64,000 bases of DNA from Amycolatopsis tolypomycina. Lineage in GTDB: Bacteria; Actinomycetota; Actinomycetes; Mycobacteriales; Pseudonocardiaceae. The stretch covers positions 2,976,001 through 3,040,000 of the forward strand of contig NZ_FNSO01000004.1 in assembly GCF_900105945.1 (NCBI RefSeq). The letters run 5' to 3'. A program made the translations under genes and the position numbers. Below, piece by piece: positions 1 through 9,000 of this stretch. The notes under the pieces are model-generated. The model saw nothing but the letters and a program-made list of their open reading frames with translations. It was not told the origin of the DNA and ran no database searches. How positions within the stretch are numbered: the stretch's first letter is position 1; each line of letters opens with the position of its first letter.

Positions 1-867
1 ATCTGCCATGACGCCCGCGAACTCGACGACGTGGCGGGCCAGCACGGCGGGCTGGTCCTCGGACAGGAAGGTGTAGGAGTCCGCGACCTCGACGAGTTTC
101 GCGGCCGGCAGCAGGGCGGCGAGCCGGTGGGCCAGCCGGATCGGGAACAGCTTGTCCTCGGTCGCCCACGCGAGCAGCACGGGCCGGTCGAAGGTCCGCA
201 GCTTCTCCGCGGCGGCCAGGGTGTGCCGCGGGTGCACCTCCCGCAGGAGCTTGCGCAGGTCGCGCCGCACGCCGGCGGACTTCCGCAGCGGCGCGAGGTA
301 GTCCTGCGCGACGGCGTCCGGCAGCGGCCGCTTGGTCACCCAGCCGAAGAGGATCGGCAACGGGTGGAGCGCGCGGATCCGCAGCAGCTGCCCGAGCACG
401 GCCATCGAGCCGGGGATCCGGGCGGCCGGCGGCAGGAACCTGAAGATCGGCGGGAAGAAGTACTCGAAGCAGTCCGACGGCGTGAGCACGACCCGCCCGA
501 CGCGCTCCGGACGGCGGCTGAGCAGGATCTGCGTCAGCGCGCCGCCGGTGTCGTTCGCGACGAGGGTGACGTCCCGCAGGTCGAGCGCGTCGAGGAAGTC
601 CGCGATGACGTCGGCGTTGCCGGCGGGGGAGAGGTCGGCGCCGGTGCGCATCGGGAGGTCGTGCGCGCCCAGCGGCAGGTCGGGGGCGAGGCACCGGAAC
701 CCGGCGGCGGCGACGTCGGGCACGACCTTCCGCCACAGTTCGGCGTTCGTGAGCACCCCGTGGACGAACACCACCGGGGCTCCGGTGCCTCGCTCGCAGT
801 ACCGCACTTCGCCGGCGGGCAGCCGGACGCGGTGCTCCTGACCCAGTGATTCGCTGCGCTTCGTCAT
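1..867 (-). CDS. alpha/beta hydrolase (3' end outside window)
   Basis: Probable haloalkane-dehalogenase-like alpha/beta hydrolase; substrate unknown. The reverse-strand reading begins MTKRSESLGQEHRVRL and shows the oxyanion segment FVHGV near residue 30 and a nucleophile elbow ANDTGG, so the nucleophile would be Asp instead of Ser. A late acid segment reads WATEDKLFP. Where the family usually has its catalytic His, the sequence reads DSYTFLSEDQP, with no obvious His. At least 289 residues are present and the frame is open at the window edge, so the gene is nearly complete. The ATG at 867 lies just downstream of a perfect inverted repeat (878-902), which suggests TetR-type control. Family assignment is firm, specific activity is not. 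Confidence 0.85.
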   Translation of the reverse strand, partial: MTKRSESLGQEHRVRLPAGEVRYCERGTGAPVVFVHGVLTNAELWRKVVPDVAAAGFRCLAPDLPLGAHDLPMRTGADLSPAGNADVIADFLDALDLRDVTLVANDTGGALTQILLSRRPERVGRVVLTPSDCFEYFFPPIFRFLPPAARIPGSMAVLGQLLRIRALHPLPILFGWVTKRPLPDAVAQDYLAPLRKSAGVRRDLRKLLREVHPRHTLAAAEKLRTFDRPVLLAWATEDKLFPIRLAHRLAALLPAAKLVEVADSYTFLSEDQPAVLARHVVEFAGVMAD

Positions 868-877
868 GCGGGCCAGG

Positions 878-902
878 TTACATACATGGTGTATGTATGT
901 AA
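878..902. promoter_or_regulatory. inverted repeat, probable TetR-type operator
   Basis: TTACATACAT (878-887) and ATGTATGTAA (893-902) are perfect 10-bp arms around a 5-bp spacer, 11 bp upstream of the hydrolase start. AT-rich symmetric repeats of this size are typical TetR-family sites. The TetR gene in this window (1755) is about 850 bp away and has different repeats, so the cognate regulator is unknown. Confidence 0.6.
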
Positions 903-1257
903 ATGACCGCGCAGGGCGGCGGCGAAGTCCTCCATCGAGAGGGGCAGGGGTGGGCTGGCGTAGGTCCAGTCGACGGCGGTGTCGCCCCGGTAGACCTCGT
1001 GCTGTCCCGGCAGGCGGCGGCGATCGGAGGGGTGCGGCGGGGGAAGCGGGGGCGAGGACCAGTGTCCCGTCGGGGGTGGTCGCTGATGCGGTGGTGCCCC
1101 GGGACTTGGCTTCGGGGAAAGGTCGGATCCGGGGGCACCACCGCCCGCGGGACAGCTGACACGGTGTCCTGCGGTGGACCCAACCTACGCACCGCCGTGG
1201 GTGCTGACCAGGGCCTCGATGCGGTGTCGAAGGTTTGTCGCCCGGTCGGTCACCGGC
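903..1257. other. gap with no intact gene
   Basis: No frame here has a convincing start or domain. The part next to the operator (about 905-1012, reverse strand) holds a possible gene remnant listed separately. In the rest (1013-1257) I see nothing I can name. Confidence 0.5.
905..1012 (-). pseudogene. possible remnant of an SDR/NmrA-like reductase
   Basis: On the reverse strand one frame reads EVYRGDTAVDWTYASPP followed almost at once by LSMEDFAAALRGHL. In atypical SDR (NADH-flavin-reductase-like) proteins both segments occur near the C-terminus but are separated by about 20-25 residues. This looks like a fragment with an internal deletion and no usable start. The frame reads on through the operator and ends at a TGA overlapping the hydrolase ATG. 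The match is from memory of the family only. Confidence 0.35.
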
Positions 1258-1704
1258 CTACCGAGAGTGGGTCCCGCCGAGCCGTTCGTCGGGTCCGGGT
1301 TCGTCCGGTGGGCGGTCGGCGTGGCGGTGGACGATCTTCCACTCGCCGTTCTCGCGGCGGTACACGTGGGTGGCCCGCAGGGTGTACGTCGTGGGCTTCC
1401 CGTTGACCGACACCGTGTTGTGCTCGAAGCCGATCGTGTACGCGAGGTCGCCGCTCGCGCCGGCCGCGATGACCTCGAAGCGGTATTCGCGGGAGTCGGA
1501 GAACTGGGCCGCGACCCGCTTGAACGCGTCGCTCACGTCGGCCCAGCCGGTGCGGATCGGCAGCCAGGCGCCGAACACGCTCACCGGGTCGGCCTGGGAC
1601 CACAGGGCGACGCGGGGTTCGAGGTTCCCGTTGTGCATGGCGCGCTCGGCGGCGGTCTGCCGCGGCAGCATCTCGGCGAGGAACGCCTCGGTGGGTGATG
1701 GCAT
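1258..1704 (-). CDS. SnoaL-like / NTF2-fold protein
   Basis: 148-residue protein of the NTF2-like superfamily (SnoaL / DUF4440 type), the usual length for a single cone-shaped alpha+beta barrel. The N-terminal helix (EAFLAEMLPRQTAAERAMHNG) is followed by ALWSQADPVSVFGAW, an arrangement common in SnoaL-like proteins. The C-terminal strands (TYTLRATHVYRRENGEWKI) match the closing motif of the family. Such proteins act as small isomerases or hydrolases, or simply bind ligands; no specific reaction can be assigned. It is divergent from the TetR gene at 1755, with shared repeats between them, so it is probably that regulator's target. Confidence 0.8.
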   Translation of the reverse strand: MPSPTEAFLAEMLPRQTAAERAMHNGNLEPRVALWSQADPVSVFGAWLPIRTGWADVSDAFKRVAAQFSDSREYRFEVIAAGASGDLAYTIGFEHNTVSVNGKPTTYTLRATHVYRRENGEWKIVHRHADRPPDEPGPDERLGGTHSR

Positions 1705-1712
1705 GATGACTC

Positions 1713-1741
1713 CAATACAGTCGTGCTGTTTTCAATACAGT
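1713..1741. promoter_or_regulatory. direct repeats between divergent SnoaL-like and TetR genes
   Basis: CAATACAGT occurs twice, at 1713-1721 and 1733-1741, spaced exactly 20 bp (about two helix turns). The first copy also forms a short inverted repeat (ACAG / CTGT, 1717-1729). This is likely the binding region of the adjacent TetR regulator. Confidence 0.5.
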
Positions 1742-1754
1742 GAGGATGTATCCG

Positions 1755-2390
1755 ATGAGCGGGCCCGTCAAGCGCCAGTACGACTCGAGCCGGCGCCGGG
1801 AGCAGGCGCGGGAGAACCGGCGGCGGATCCTGGAGGCGGCGCACGACCTGTTCGTCACGCGCGGTTACGGCCGGACGACCATCGCGGACGTCGCCGAGCG
1901 GGCGGGGGTCGCGCCCGAGACCGTCTACGCGGCCTTCAAGAACAAGCCCACCCTGCTGCACCGCGCCTGGGACGTGACCGTGGGCGGCGACGACGAGGAC
2001 GTGCCCCTGCTGGAGCGCCCGGAGCTGCGGGCCGTGCTCGCCGAACCCGACCTGCGGGCCCGGTTCGCCGCGCTGGCCGTCTTCAACACTGCGGCGATGC
2101 GGCGGACGGCCCGGCTGCACCTGGCCGTGCGCGGCGCGGCGGCGAGTGACGCCGCGGCGGCGGCGATGCTCGCCGAGATCGACCGCCAGCGCCTCGAGGG
2201 CATGGCCGAGCACGCGCGCGCCGCCGCGGCGACCGGGCAGCTGGCGGTGGCCGAGGACGAGTGCCGGGACGTGCTGTGGTCGACGACGGACGGCTCGCTG
2301 TGGCACCAGCTCGTCGAGGGCCGCGGGTGGACCGACGAGCGGTACGCGGCCTGGCTCGGCCGGCTCTGGGCCGCGACGCTGGCGGGTTGA
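1755..2390 (+). CDS. TetR-family transcriptional regulator
   Basis: Regulator of 211 residues. The N-terminal helix-turn-helix is clear: REQARENRRRILEAAHDLF, then GYGRTTIADVAERAGVAPET and VYAAFKNKPTLLHRAW, the classic TetR pattern. The remaining helical domain (about residues 75-210) is the effector-binding and dimer part and gives no clue to the ligand. I chose ATG 1755 because GAGG at 1742-1745 is well placed before it; upstream GTG/ATG codons at 1740 and 1746 overlap the putative operator repeats. It is divergent from the SnoaL-like gene and probably autoregulatory. Confidence 0.9.
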   Translation: MSGPVKRQYDSSRRREQARENRRRILEAAHDLFVTRGYGRTTIADVAERAGVAPETVYAAFKNKPTLLHRAWDVTVGGDDEDVPLLERPELRAVLAEPDLRARFAALAVFNTAAMRRTARLHLAVRGAAASDAAAAAMLAEIDRQRLEGMAEHARAAAATGQLAVAEDECRDVLWSTTDGSLWHQLVEGRGWTDERYAAWLGRLWAATLAG

Positions 2391-2418
2391 CCGGTCCGGG
2401 GCGCGCGCCTACCCTTAA

Positions 2419-2432
2419 GTTGAAACTTCAAC
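2419..2432. promoter_or_regulatory. near-palindrome GTTGAAACTTCAAC, MarR-like site
   Basis: GTTGAA and TTCAAC flank a 2-bp centre, 35 bp before the VOC gene. The TTGAA-NN-TTCAA pattern is typical of MarR-family operators. No MarR gene is in the window, so the regulator would act from elsewhere. Confidence 0.5.
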
Positions 2433-2466
2433 CTGTTTGCGCGCCGCACGGACCCGTGGAGCCTCG

Positions 2467-2985
2467 ATGTCGATCTTCCGCCTGAACCACGCCGTGCTCT
2501 ACGTCCGGAAGCTGGCCGAAAGCGTGGCCTTCTACCGGGACGTGCTCGGCTTCGGGTACATCGACGGCGGTGACGCCCACCGCGGCGCGGCGTTCCTGCG
2601 GGCGCCGGGGTCGGTCAACGACCACGACCTCGGCCTCTTCGAAATCGGCGCGGACGCCGCGGATTCGGGTGCCGGGCTGACGTCGGTGGGCCTGTACCAC
2701 CTGGCGTGGGAGGTCGACACCCTCGGGGACCTCGAGCGGCTCGCGGCCCGGCTCACCGAAGCGGGCGCGCTGGTCGGCTCGTCCGACCACGGAACCACGA
2801 AGTCCTTGTACGCCAAGGATCCCAACGGGCTGGAGCTCGAGATCGTCTGGATCATCCCCCAAGCGCTGCTGACCGACGAGGACCGGGCGAAGGGGGCGTC
2901 GACCGGTCCGCTCGACCTCGCGGCGGAGCTGGCGAAGTACGGTCCCGACGCGCGCAGCGGCGTCGGGATTTCCCGTTCCTCCTAG
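2467..2985 (+). CDS. VOC-family (glyoxalase / extradiol dioxygenase fold) protein
   Basis: 172-residue vicinal-oxygen-chelate protein. The first beta-alpha-beta-beta-beta unit starts MSIFRLNHAVLYVRKLAESV with the metal-ligand His in LNHAV. The second unit carries LYHLAWEVD (second His) and ends with DPNGLELEIVW (acidic ligand Glu). This is the standard His/His/Glu set of a one-domain-duplicated VOC enzyme such as glyoxalase or catechol 2,3-dioxygenase homologues; the substrate cannot be read from sequence. ATG 2467 is chosen because it immediately precedes the conserved N-terminus. Its TAG stop overlaps the stop of the convergent DoxX gene in a shared CTAG. Confidence 0.88.
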   Translation: MSIFRLNHAVLYVRKLAESVAFYRDVLGFGYIDGGDAHRGAAFLRAPGSVNDHDLGLFEIGADAADSGAGLTSVGLYHLAWEVDTLGDLERLAARLTEAGALVGSSDHGTTKSLYAKDPNGLELEIVWIIPQALLTDEDRAKGASTGPLDLAAELAKYGPDARSGVGISRSS

Positions 2986-3401
2986 ACCGTGGCCCGTGCC
3001 GGTTCCGAAGACCGCTGCCGGAGGGGCAGGTTCTCAAGGGCGAAGCGGCCCGGGCCGACGAACGCGATCAGCAGCAGCGACCAGCAGAACAGCGCGGACA
3101 GCTCGCCGCCGTTCTGGATCGGGAACAGCCCGGTCGGCAGGTGGACGACGAAGTAGGCGTAGGCCATCGAACCGGAGCCGAGCACGGCGGCGACCCGGGA
3201 GCCGAGGCCGACGCAGACGAGCGCGCCGCACACGAGCTGGATCACCGCGGCCCACCAGCCGGGCCAGGCCCCGACGGCGGCGGTGGACTTCGCGCCGAAC
3301 AGGCCGAACAGCGTCTTGAGGCCGTGGCAGGCGAACAGGAAGCCGATGACGATGCGGTAGAGCCCGATGACGTGGTCACGGGCCGGGTCCAGGCGATGCA
3401 T
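2982..3401 (-). CDS. DoxX-family membrane protein
   Basis: 139-residue integral membrane protein. Four hydrophobic segments are visible: VIGLYRIVIGFLFACHGL, WWAAVIQLVCGALVCVGL, VAAVLGSGSMAYAYFVV and ALFCWSLLLIAFVG. The N-terminal HGLKTLFGLFG motif and overall size match the DoxX family (thiosulfate:quinone oxidoreductase subunit-like; many members have unclear roles in redox or oxidant response). ATG 3401 is preceded by a clear GGAGG six bases upstream; the longer in-frame extension lacks a ribosome site. It is convergent with the VOC gene. Confidence 0.85.
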   Translation of the reverse strand: MHRLDPARDHVIGLYRIVIGFLFACHGLKTLFGLFGAKSTAAVGAWPGWWAAVIQLVCGALVCVGLGSRVAAVLGSGSMAYAYFVVHLPTGLFPIQNGGELSALFCWSLLLIAFVGPGRFALENLPLRQRSSEPARATV

Positions 3402-3865
3402 GGTGCCTCCGGGGAGCGGGAGAGGGCGGCATCGAACCGGCCGGCGGTGGATGTCGGCCATGTGCGAATTCCGATCACCCAGATATACCGGCAGTGGATC
3501 GTTGCCACAAGCGCCAAATGCCGGGTAAACGACTTTCGAAAATAGGGGTTCCGGTGGCGCGGCCGTCAGGGGCCTTGCGCGGCAAGGAAAAGCCGCCGTC
3601 CGGGTGATCTTTGCGCAATGGTCCAGACCGCCGGATAATCAGGTCCGCACTTTCGCGATTATTTTCGAGTCTTTCGATGCGGCTGCTTAACGGAGAACTT
3701 AACAAAATGGTGGATCCGAATGTCGTATGTCGTGCACCCGAATGGCCGGGAGTGCGCTTTCCGATGTGGAGGGACGCCGGGGTGGCGGCGCCGGTGGCCC
3801 GTGACGTTCGACTTGACCGGCGAGTTCCTCGAACCTGGTGATCCACGACCCCCTAAGGTGGCTCC
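3402..3865. other. intergenic region, AT-richer than surroundings
   Basis: The stretch around 3470-3720 has clearly lower GC than the flanking genes and must hold the divergent promoters of the DoxX gene and the PucR-type regulator. I see no convincing ORF, palindrome or RNA gene. Confidence 0.5.
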
Positions 3866-5131
3866 ATGGTGGACGAAGAAGTCGTCTCGGAGCGCATCCG
3901 GCAGATCGCCGCCACCCTCGAGGGCCGCGCGGGCGAACTCACCGGCACGCTGGTCCAGCTGTACGCCACCGACCTGCCGCAGCTGGTCAACGACGACGAG
4001 CGCATGGTGAGCCTGCTCTCGGCGAGCGTGTACCAGAACATCGAGACCGCGCTGCAGATCTTCCGGCACGGCATCGACCCGGCGACCGTCGAGCCGCCCG
4101 CCGCGGCGATGGAGTACGCCCGGCGGCTGGCGCAGCGCGGCACCCCGGTGTTCGACCTGATCCGCGCCTACGACCTCGGGCAGGCCGCGATGCTCGACTT
4201 CGGGTTCGAGGAGTGCACCCGGCTGGTCGACGACGCGGCGCTGCTCGGGGCCATGATGCGCCGGCTGCTGCGGGTCGCCTACGAGTTCATCACCCGGGTC
4301 GTCCGCCAGCTCGTCGGCGTCTACCAGGACGAACGCGACCGCTGGCTGCTCAACCGCAGCGCGGCCCGGGCGGCGAAGGTCGCGGACCTGCTCGACGGCA
4401 ACGGCGGCCCGCCCGACGTCGACGCGGCCGAGGCGGTGATCGGCTACCGCCTGCGCGGCACCCACGTGGGCATGATCGTCTGGCACGCGTCGGAGGCCTT
4501 CGTCGACGACGCGCTGTCACTGCTCGAGTCGGTCGCGGGCGCGGTGTTCGAGCGCGTCCGCGGGCAGGGGCGGCCGCTGTTCGTGCCCCGCGACGAGGCC
4601 AGCGCCTGGGTGTGGCTCCCGCTCGCACCGGGCACGTCGGTCGGCCGCGAGCAGCTCGACGCGGCGCTCGCGGAAGCCGCGGCGGGCGTGCGGGTGACCG
4701 TCGGCGACCCGGGCACCGGCGTCGACGGCTTCCGCGACACCCACCAGCAGGCCCGCCGGGTGCACGCCCTGGCACTGGCGGCGGGGGAGCACTGCGACCG
4801 CGTGCTGACGTTCCGCGAGGTCGGCACGGTGGCGCTGATGACGAGCGACCTCAACGCGGCCCGCCTGTGGGTCGCGAGCACGCTCGGTCCCCTGGCGGCC
4901 GACGAGGAGAACTGCGGCCGGCTGCGCGAGACGCTCCGGGTGTTCCTGGCCACCGGCGCCAGCTACACCGCGGCGGCCGCCGAGCTGACGATGCACAAGA
5001 ACTCGGTGCAGTACCGCGTCCGCAAGGCACAGGAGCTGCTGCCCCGCGGCCTGGCCGAGGGCAGGCTGGACATCGAGCTGGCGCTCGCCCTCTGCCGCCG
5101 CCTCGGCGCGGCGGTGCTCTCACCGGGGTGA
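3866..5131 (+). CDS. PucR/CdaR-family transcriptional regulator
   Basis: 421-residue regulator. The N-terminal helical region (about 1-165, RIRQIAATLEGRAGELTGTL onward) is the sensory part seen in many actinomycete PucR-like proteins. The middle (about 190-330) corresponds to the GGDEF-like CdaR domain. The C-terminus holds the PucR helix-turn-helix: LRETLRVFLATGASYTAAAA, then LTMHKNSVQYRVRKAQELLP (about residues 350-395). Such regulators control purine, sugar-acid or secondary pathways; the effector is not deducible. It is transcribed away from the DoxX gene and precedes a small gene (5218) that may be separate. Start is the ATG at 3866. Confidence 0.88.
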   Translation: MVDEEVVSERIRQIAATLEGRAGELTGTLVQLYATDLPQLVNDDERMVSLLSASVYQNIETALQIFRHGIDPATVEPPAAAMEYARRLAQRGTPVFDLIRAYDLGQAAMLDFGFEECTRLVDDAALLGAMMRRLLRVAYEFITRVVRQLVGVYQDERDRWLLNRSAARAAKVADLLDGNGGPPDVDAAEAVIGYRLRGTHVGMIVWHASEAFVDDALSLLESVAGAVFERVRGQGRPLFVPRDEASAWVWLPLAPGTSVGREQLDAALAEAAAGVRVTVGDPGTGVDGFRDTHQQARRVHALALAAGEHCDRVLTFREVGTVALMTSDLNAARLWVASTLGPLAADEENCGRLRETLRVFLATGASYTAAAAELTMHKNSVQYRVRKAQELLPRGLAEGRLDIELALALCRRLGAAVLSPG

Positions 5132-5217
5132 GTTTGGTGCCCGGGACCACCGGGCCCCAAGATCGTTGGGTCCCGGACACGAAGTCGGGCCGCTGATCTT
5201 CCCTTACGGTCACCCTC

Positions 5218-5466
5218 ATGGGTGAGAACGGTGGAATGCTCGCACTGGTGCGGCTACGCCGAGGCGTCGTCGGCGAAAGCAGACGCGTCTGCCACCTGAT
5301 CCCCGTGCCCGCCGGCCCGGTGCCCGACCGGCTGATGGCGCTGTGCGGTGAGTCGATCTGTCCGGGGGATGCCGAGGTCCTCGACGGGTTGCGCGGGATG
5401 CCGTGTCACGTGTGCCTGGTGCGGAGTGCGCCGCCGGGGCAGGGGTTGCTGGCGAACGCCGGCTGA
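5218..5466 (+). CDS. small hypothetical protein with C-x2-C pair
   Basis: 82-residue protein of unknown function. Three cysteines near the C-terminus (ALCGESICPG and MPCHVCLV) could bind metal, though the spacing is not a standard zinc ribbon. I believe similar short proteins with the HLIPVPAGP-VPDRL core occur in related actinomycetes, which supports a real gene, but I cannot name a family. ATG 5218 is the first start; a second Met lies at residue 7. The gene is followed closely by a strong hairpin. Confidence 0.6.
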   Translation: MGENGGMLALVRLRRGVVGESRRVCHLIPVPAGPVPDRLMALCGESICPGDAEVLDGLRGMPCHVCLVRSAPPGQGLLANAG

Positions 5467-5477
5467 GCCGACCCGCC

Positions 5478-5510
5478 GACCCGGCACGACGACCGTCGTC
5501 GTGCCGGGTC
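5478..5510. terminator. strong intrinsic hairpin (bidirectional?)
   Basis: GACCCGGCACGACGAC is followed, after a single central base, by its exact reverse complement: 33 bp of near-perfect symmetry (effective stem about 14-15 bp). It lies 12 bp after the small gene's stop. There is no long T-run (TTCGTG), but GC-rich hairpins of this kind are typical actinomycete terminators. It insulates the upstream genes from the biosynthetic cluster. Confidence 0.8.
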
Positions 5511-5862
5511 TTCGTGTGCCCGGAACCTCGCCGTCCCCTGTGGACTCCCCAGCGCGCGGCCGCGGCTGAATCGATTTCGTGAATTGCACTCCCCGTGCAG
5601 CCGATACAAAGCGGGCGAAACGACTGTCGGTGAATATCCGACCAAATGTGCCAACTGAATTCCTGGGTGATGACCGTCGGTGATCAACCGATTGTCCACA
5701 GTGGTCTTCGGCACCGCTGCCGCTGTGGATGACGTGGGAAACTGGTGCTTGTGGCCCAGGATCGATAGGTCATTCGGCTGAACTCTGCGGATTACGTACC
5801 CGTGAATCGCGCCGGGACCCTTAACCTTGCGTGATTCTTCGTCAATCGCACTGGGGAGTGAG
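5511..5862. other. promoter region of the NRPS-PKS cluster; DnaA-box-like words
   Basis: About 350 bp without a gene, AT-richer than the flanks from about 5570. It should contain the promoter of the whole operon, but I cannot assign -10/-35 boxes. TTGTCCACA at 5692-5700 equals the actinobacterial DnaA-box consensus; related words lie at about 5536 (CTGTGGACTC) and 5723 (GCTGTGGATGA). Confidence 0.45.
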
Positions 5863-5931
5863 ATGAAGTCGACGTCACCGCCGTGGTTTTCGTGCGCCCA
5901 TTCACCGTCGGGGGCCGACCGCCGGCGATGA
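5863..5931 (+). other. short ORF with good ribosome site; likely true N-terminus of the first NRPS gene, frameshifted
   Basis: ATG 5863 has GGGGAG seven bases upstream and reads MKSTSPPWFSCAHSPSGADR then stops at 5929. The downstream A domain is in the +1 frame and its conserved N-terminal residues (SRFLRRFAEIVRTAPDRIAV, about 5936-5995) lie upstream of the first usable GTG at 6011. Removing one G from the run of five at 5910-5914 would join the two into a single frame from 5863 to 9364. So this is either a sequencing error, a real frameshift, or a separate leader peptide. Confidence 0.55.
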
Positions 5932-6010
5932 CGCAAGCCGGTTTCTCAGACGTTTCGCGGAAATCGTCCGTACTGCGCCCGATCGGATCGCCGTCCTCGC
6001 CGATGGTGCG

Positions 6011-9000
6011 GTGGTGAGCTACGGGTCGCTGGCCGCGCTGGCCGGGGGGCAGGCCGCGCGGCTGCTCGATGCCGGCGTCCGGCCGGGCGAGTTCGTCGGC
6101 CTGGTCACCGGGCACGGCACGCGGGCCATCTCCGCCGTCCTCGGCACGCTGGCGGCGGGGTGCACCTACGTCCCGCTCGACCCGACGTTCCCGCGGGACC
6201 GCCTCGCCCACCAGGTCGCGGCCGCCCGGGTGACCGCCCTGCTGGCCGATCCCGAGCACCTCGAACTGGCGGAAGCCCTGTGCCGCACCGGGTCCGCTCG
6301 CGTCGTGCCCTCCGGAACGGACACCGGGGCGGACACCGCGCCGCTGCCGGTGCCCGATCCCGACCCGGACGCGCCGGCCTACGTGCTGTTCACCTCCGGC
6401 TCCACCGGGACGCCGAAGGCGGTCGCGCAGACCCACCGCAACCTGCTGCACGTCGTGGACAACCAGATCGCGACGCTCGGCATCACCGCCGCCGACCGGC
6501 TCAGCCTGCTGGCCTCCTTCGGCTTCGACGCGGCGATCCCCGACCTCTACCCGGCGCTGCTGACCGGCGCCGCCGTGGTGCCGGTCGACGTCCGCGCGCA
6601 CGGCGTGGCCCACGCCGCCCGCGAACTCGCGCGGCACCGGGTCACCGTCTACCACTCGACGCCCACCGTCTACCGCTACCTGCTCGAGGCCCTCGATGGC
6701 GACCTGCCCTCGGTGCGGACCGTCCTGCTGGGCGGCGAGCAGGCCACCTACGCCGACGTCCGCCGCGGCCGGTTCGCGCCGGACTGCGTGTTCGTCAACG
6801 GCTACGGCGCCACCGAGGTCACCTTCGCCGCGCAGTACCGGTTGACCGCCGCGGACGTCGACGACAATGCCGCCGGCCCGCTGCCCATCGGGACCGCGCT
6901 GCCGGGCTACACGCTCACCGTGCTCGACGGCGGTGAACTCGAAGTCAGCGGCGAGTACCTGGTCGACGGCTACTTCGACCAGCCGAGCCCGGCCTTCGGG
7001 AGCAAGGACGGCGTCCGCACCTACCGCACCGGCGACCTCGGCAGGCTCCGCCCGGACGGCACCGTCGTCTGCCTCGGCCGCCTCGACCGGCAGGTCAAGG
7101 TGCGCGGGTTCCGGATCGAGCTGACCGAGGTCGAAGCCCGGCTCGGCGAGCAGCCCGAAGTGGCCGAAGCCCGCGCCATCGTGCGCGGCGGCGCACTGCT
7201 CGCCTACGTCGTCCCGGTGGCGGGCAGCCGTCCGGACGGTACGGCGCTGCGGGCCGCGCTGGCCGGGGTGCTGCCCGGGCACGCGGTGCCCACGGCCGTC
7301 ACCGTGGTCCCGGTGTTCCCGCTCACCGTCAGCGGCAAGCTCGATGAGGAAGCGCTTCCGGACCCGCGGCCGGCGGAGGTGCCGGAGCCCGCCGCGCCGA
7401 TGACGCCGGCGCAGCGCCGGGTGCACGCGATCTGGTGCGCGGTCCTCGGGCACGACCGGGTCGGCACCACGGACGCGTTCTTCGACGTCGGCGGCCATTC
7501 CCTGCTGCTGGGCACCGTCCAGCAGCGGCTGGCCGCGGAGTTCGGGGCCGAGGTCCCGCTGCTGGCCCTGCTGGAGCACCCGACGGTCGCCGCGCAGGCC
7601 GCCTACCTGGAACCGTCCACTTCGGACGCCGAGCCTGCTCTCGCGGACGAGGCGGGCGAGGACGAACCCGGCAGCGACCTGATCGCCGTCGTCGGGCTCG
7701 CCTGCCGGTTCCCCGGCGCGCCGGACGCCGACGCGTTCTGGTGGAACCTCTGCGCCGGAACCGACGCGATCCACGACTACACCGACGACGAGCTGGCCGC
7801 CCTCGGCATCGGCCCCGGCCTGCGGGCCGACCCGGCACACGTGCGCGCCGGGGGCAGGCTCGCGCACGTCGAGGACTTCGACGCCGGGTTCTTCGGGTTC
7901 GGCCCGGACGAAGCCGCGTTGACCGACCCGCAGCACCGGCTCTTCCTGGAGACGGCGTGGCACGCCCTCGAAGACGCGGGCCGGGACCCGGCCCGGGAAC
8001 ACGGCCCGGTCGGCGTGTTCACCTCCACGAGCGTGAACCGGTACTTCCTGTTCCACCTGTTCGGCAACCCGGCCGTCACCGGCGACGTCGACCCCGACGA
8101 CTGGGAGGGCAGGCTGCCCGGGCGGCAGCTCGCCGACCACCTGCCCGGCCAGGTCGCCTACCGGCTCGGGCTGACCGGGCCCGCGGTGGCGGTCCAGAGT
8201 GCCTGCTCCAGCTCGCTCGCGGCGGTCGGGCTGGCCGCGCAGAGCCTCGCCGAATACCGTTGCGACCTGGCGATCGCCGGCGGGGTGAGCGTGACGTGGC
8301 CGCGGTACCGCGCCGGCGGGATGGCTTCGCCGGACGGCCGCTGCCGGTCGTTCGACGCCGCCGCCGACGGCGCCGGGTTCGGTTCGGGCGCCGGAGCCGT
8401 GGTGCTGCGGCGGCTGTCCGACGCGCTCGCCGACGCCGACCACATCCACGCCGTGCTGCCCGGCTGGGCGATGACCAACGACGGCGGCGACCGCGCCGGG
8501 TACGCCGTGCCGAGCCCGGCGGGCCAGGCGGCGGCGATCGCCGAGGCACTGGCCGTCGCCGAGGTCGACCCGGCCGAGGTCCGGCTGGTCGAGGCGCACG
8601 GCAGCGGCACCCCGCTGGGCGACGCCATCGAGGTGGCCGCGCTCAACCGGGTGTACCGGGACGTCCCGGCCGGCACCTGCGCGCTCGGCTCGGTCAAGAC
8701 GAACATCGGGCACCTCGACGCGGCCGCCGGGGTGGCCGGGCTGATCAAGGCGGTGCTTTCCGTGCGGCACGGCGTCATCCCGCCGAACCTGCACTTCACC
8801 GCGCCGCACCCGGAGGTCGACCTGGCCGGCGGGCCGTGTTACGTGCCCGTCAAGGCCGCGGACTGGCCGGCCGTGCCGCGGCGGGTGGCCGGGGTCAGCG
8901 CGTTCGGCATGGGTGGGACGAACGTCCACGTGCTCGTCGAAGAGCCGCCGGTGCCCGTACCGCGGGTGACCGCGGACGGCCCGCACGTCCTGCCGGTGTC

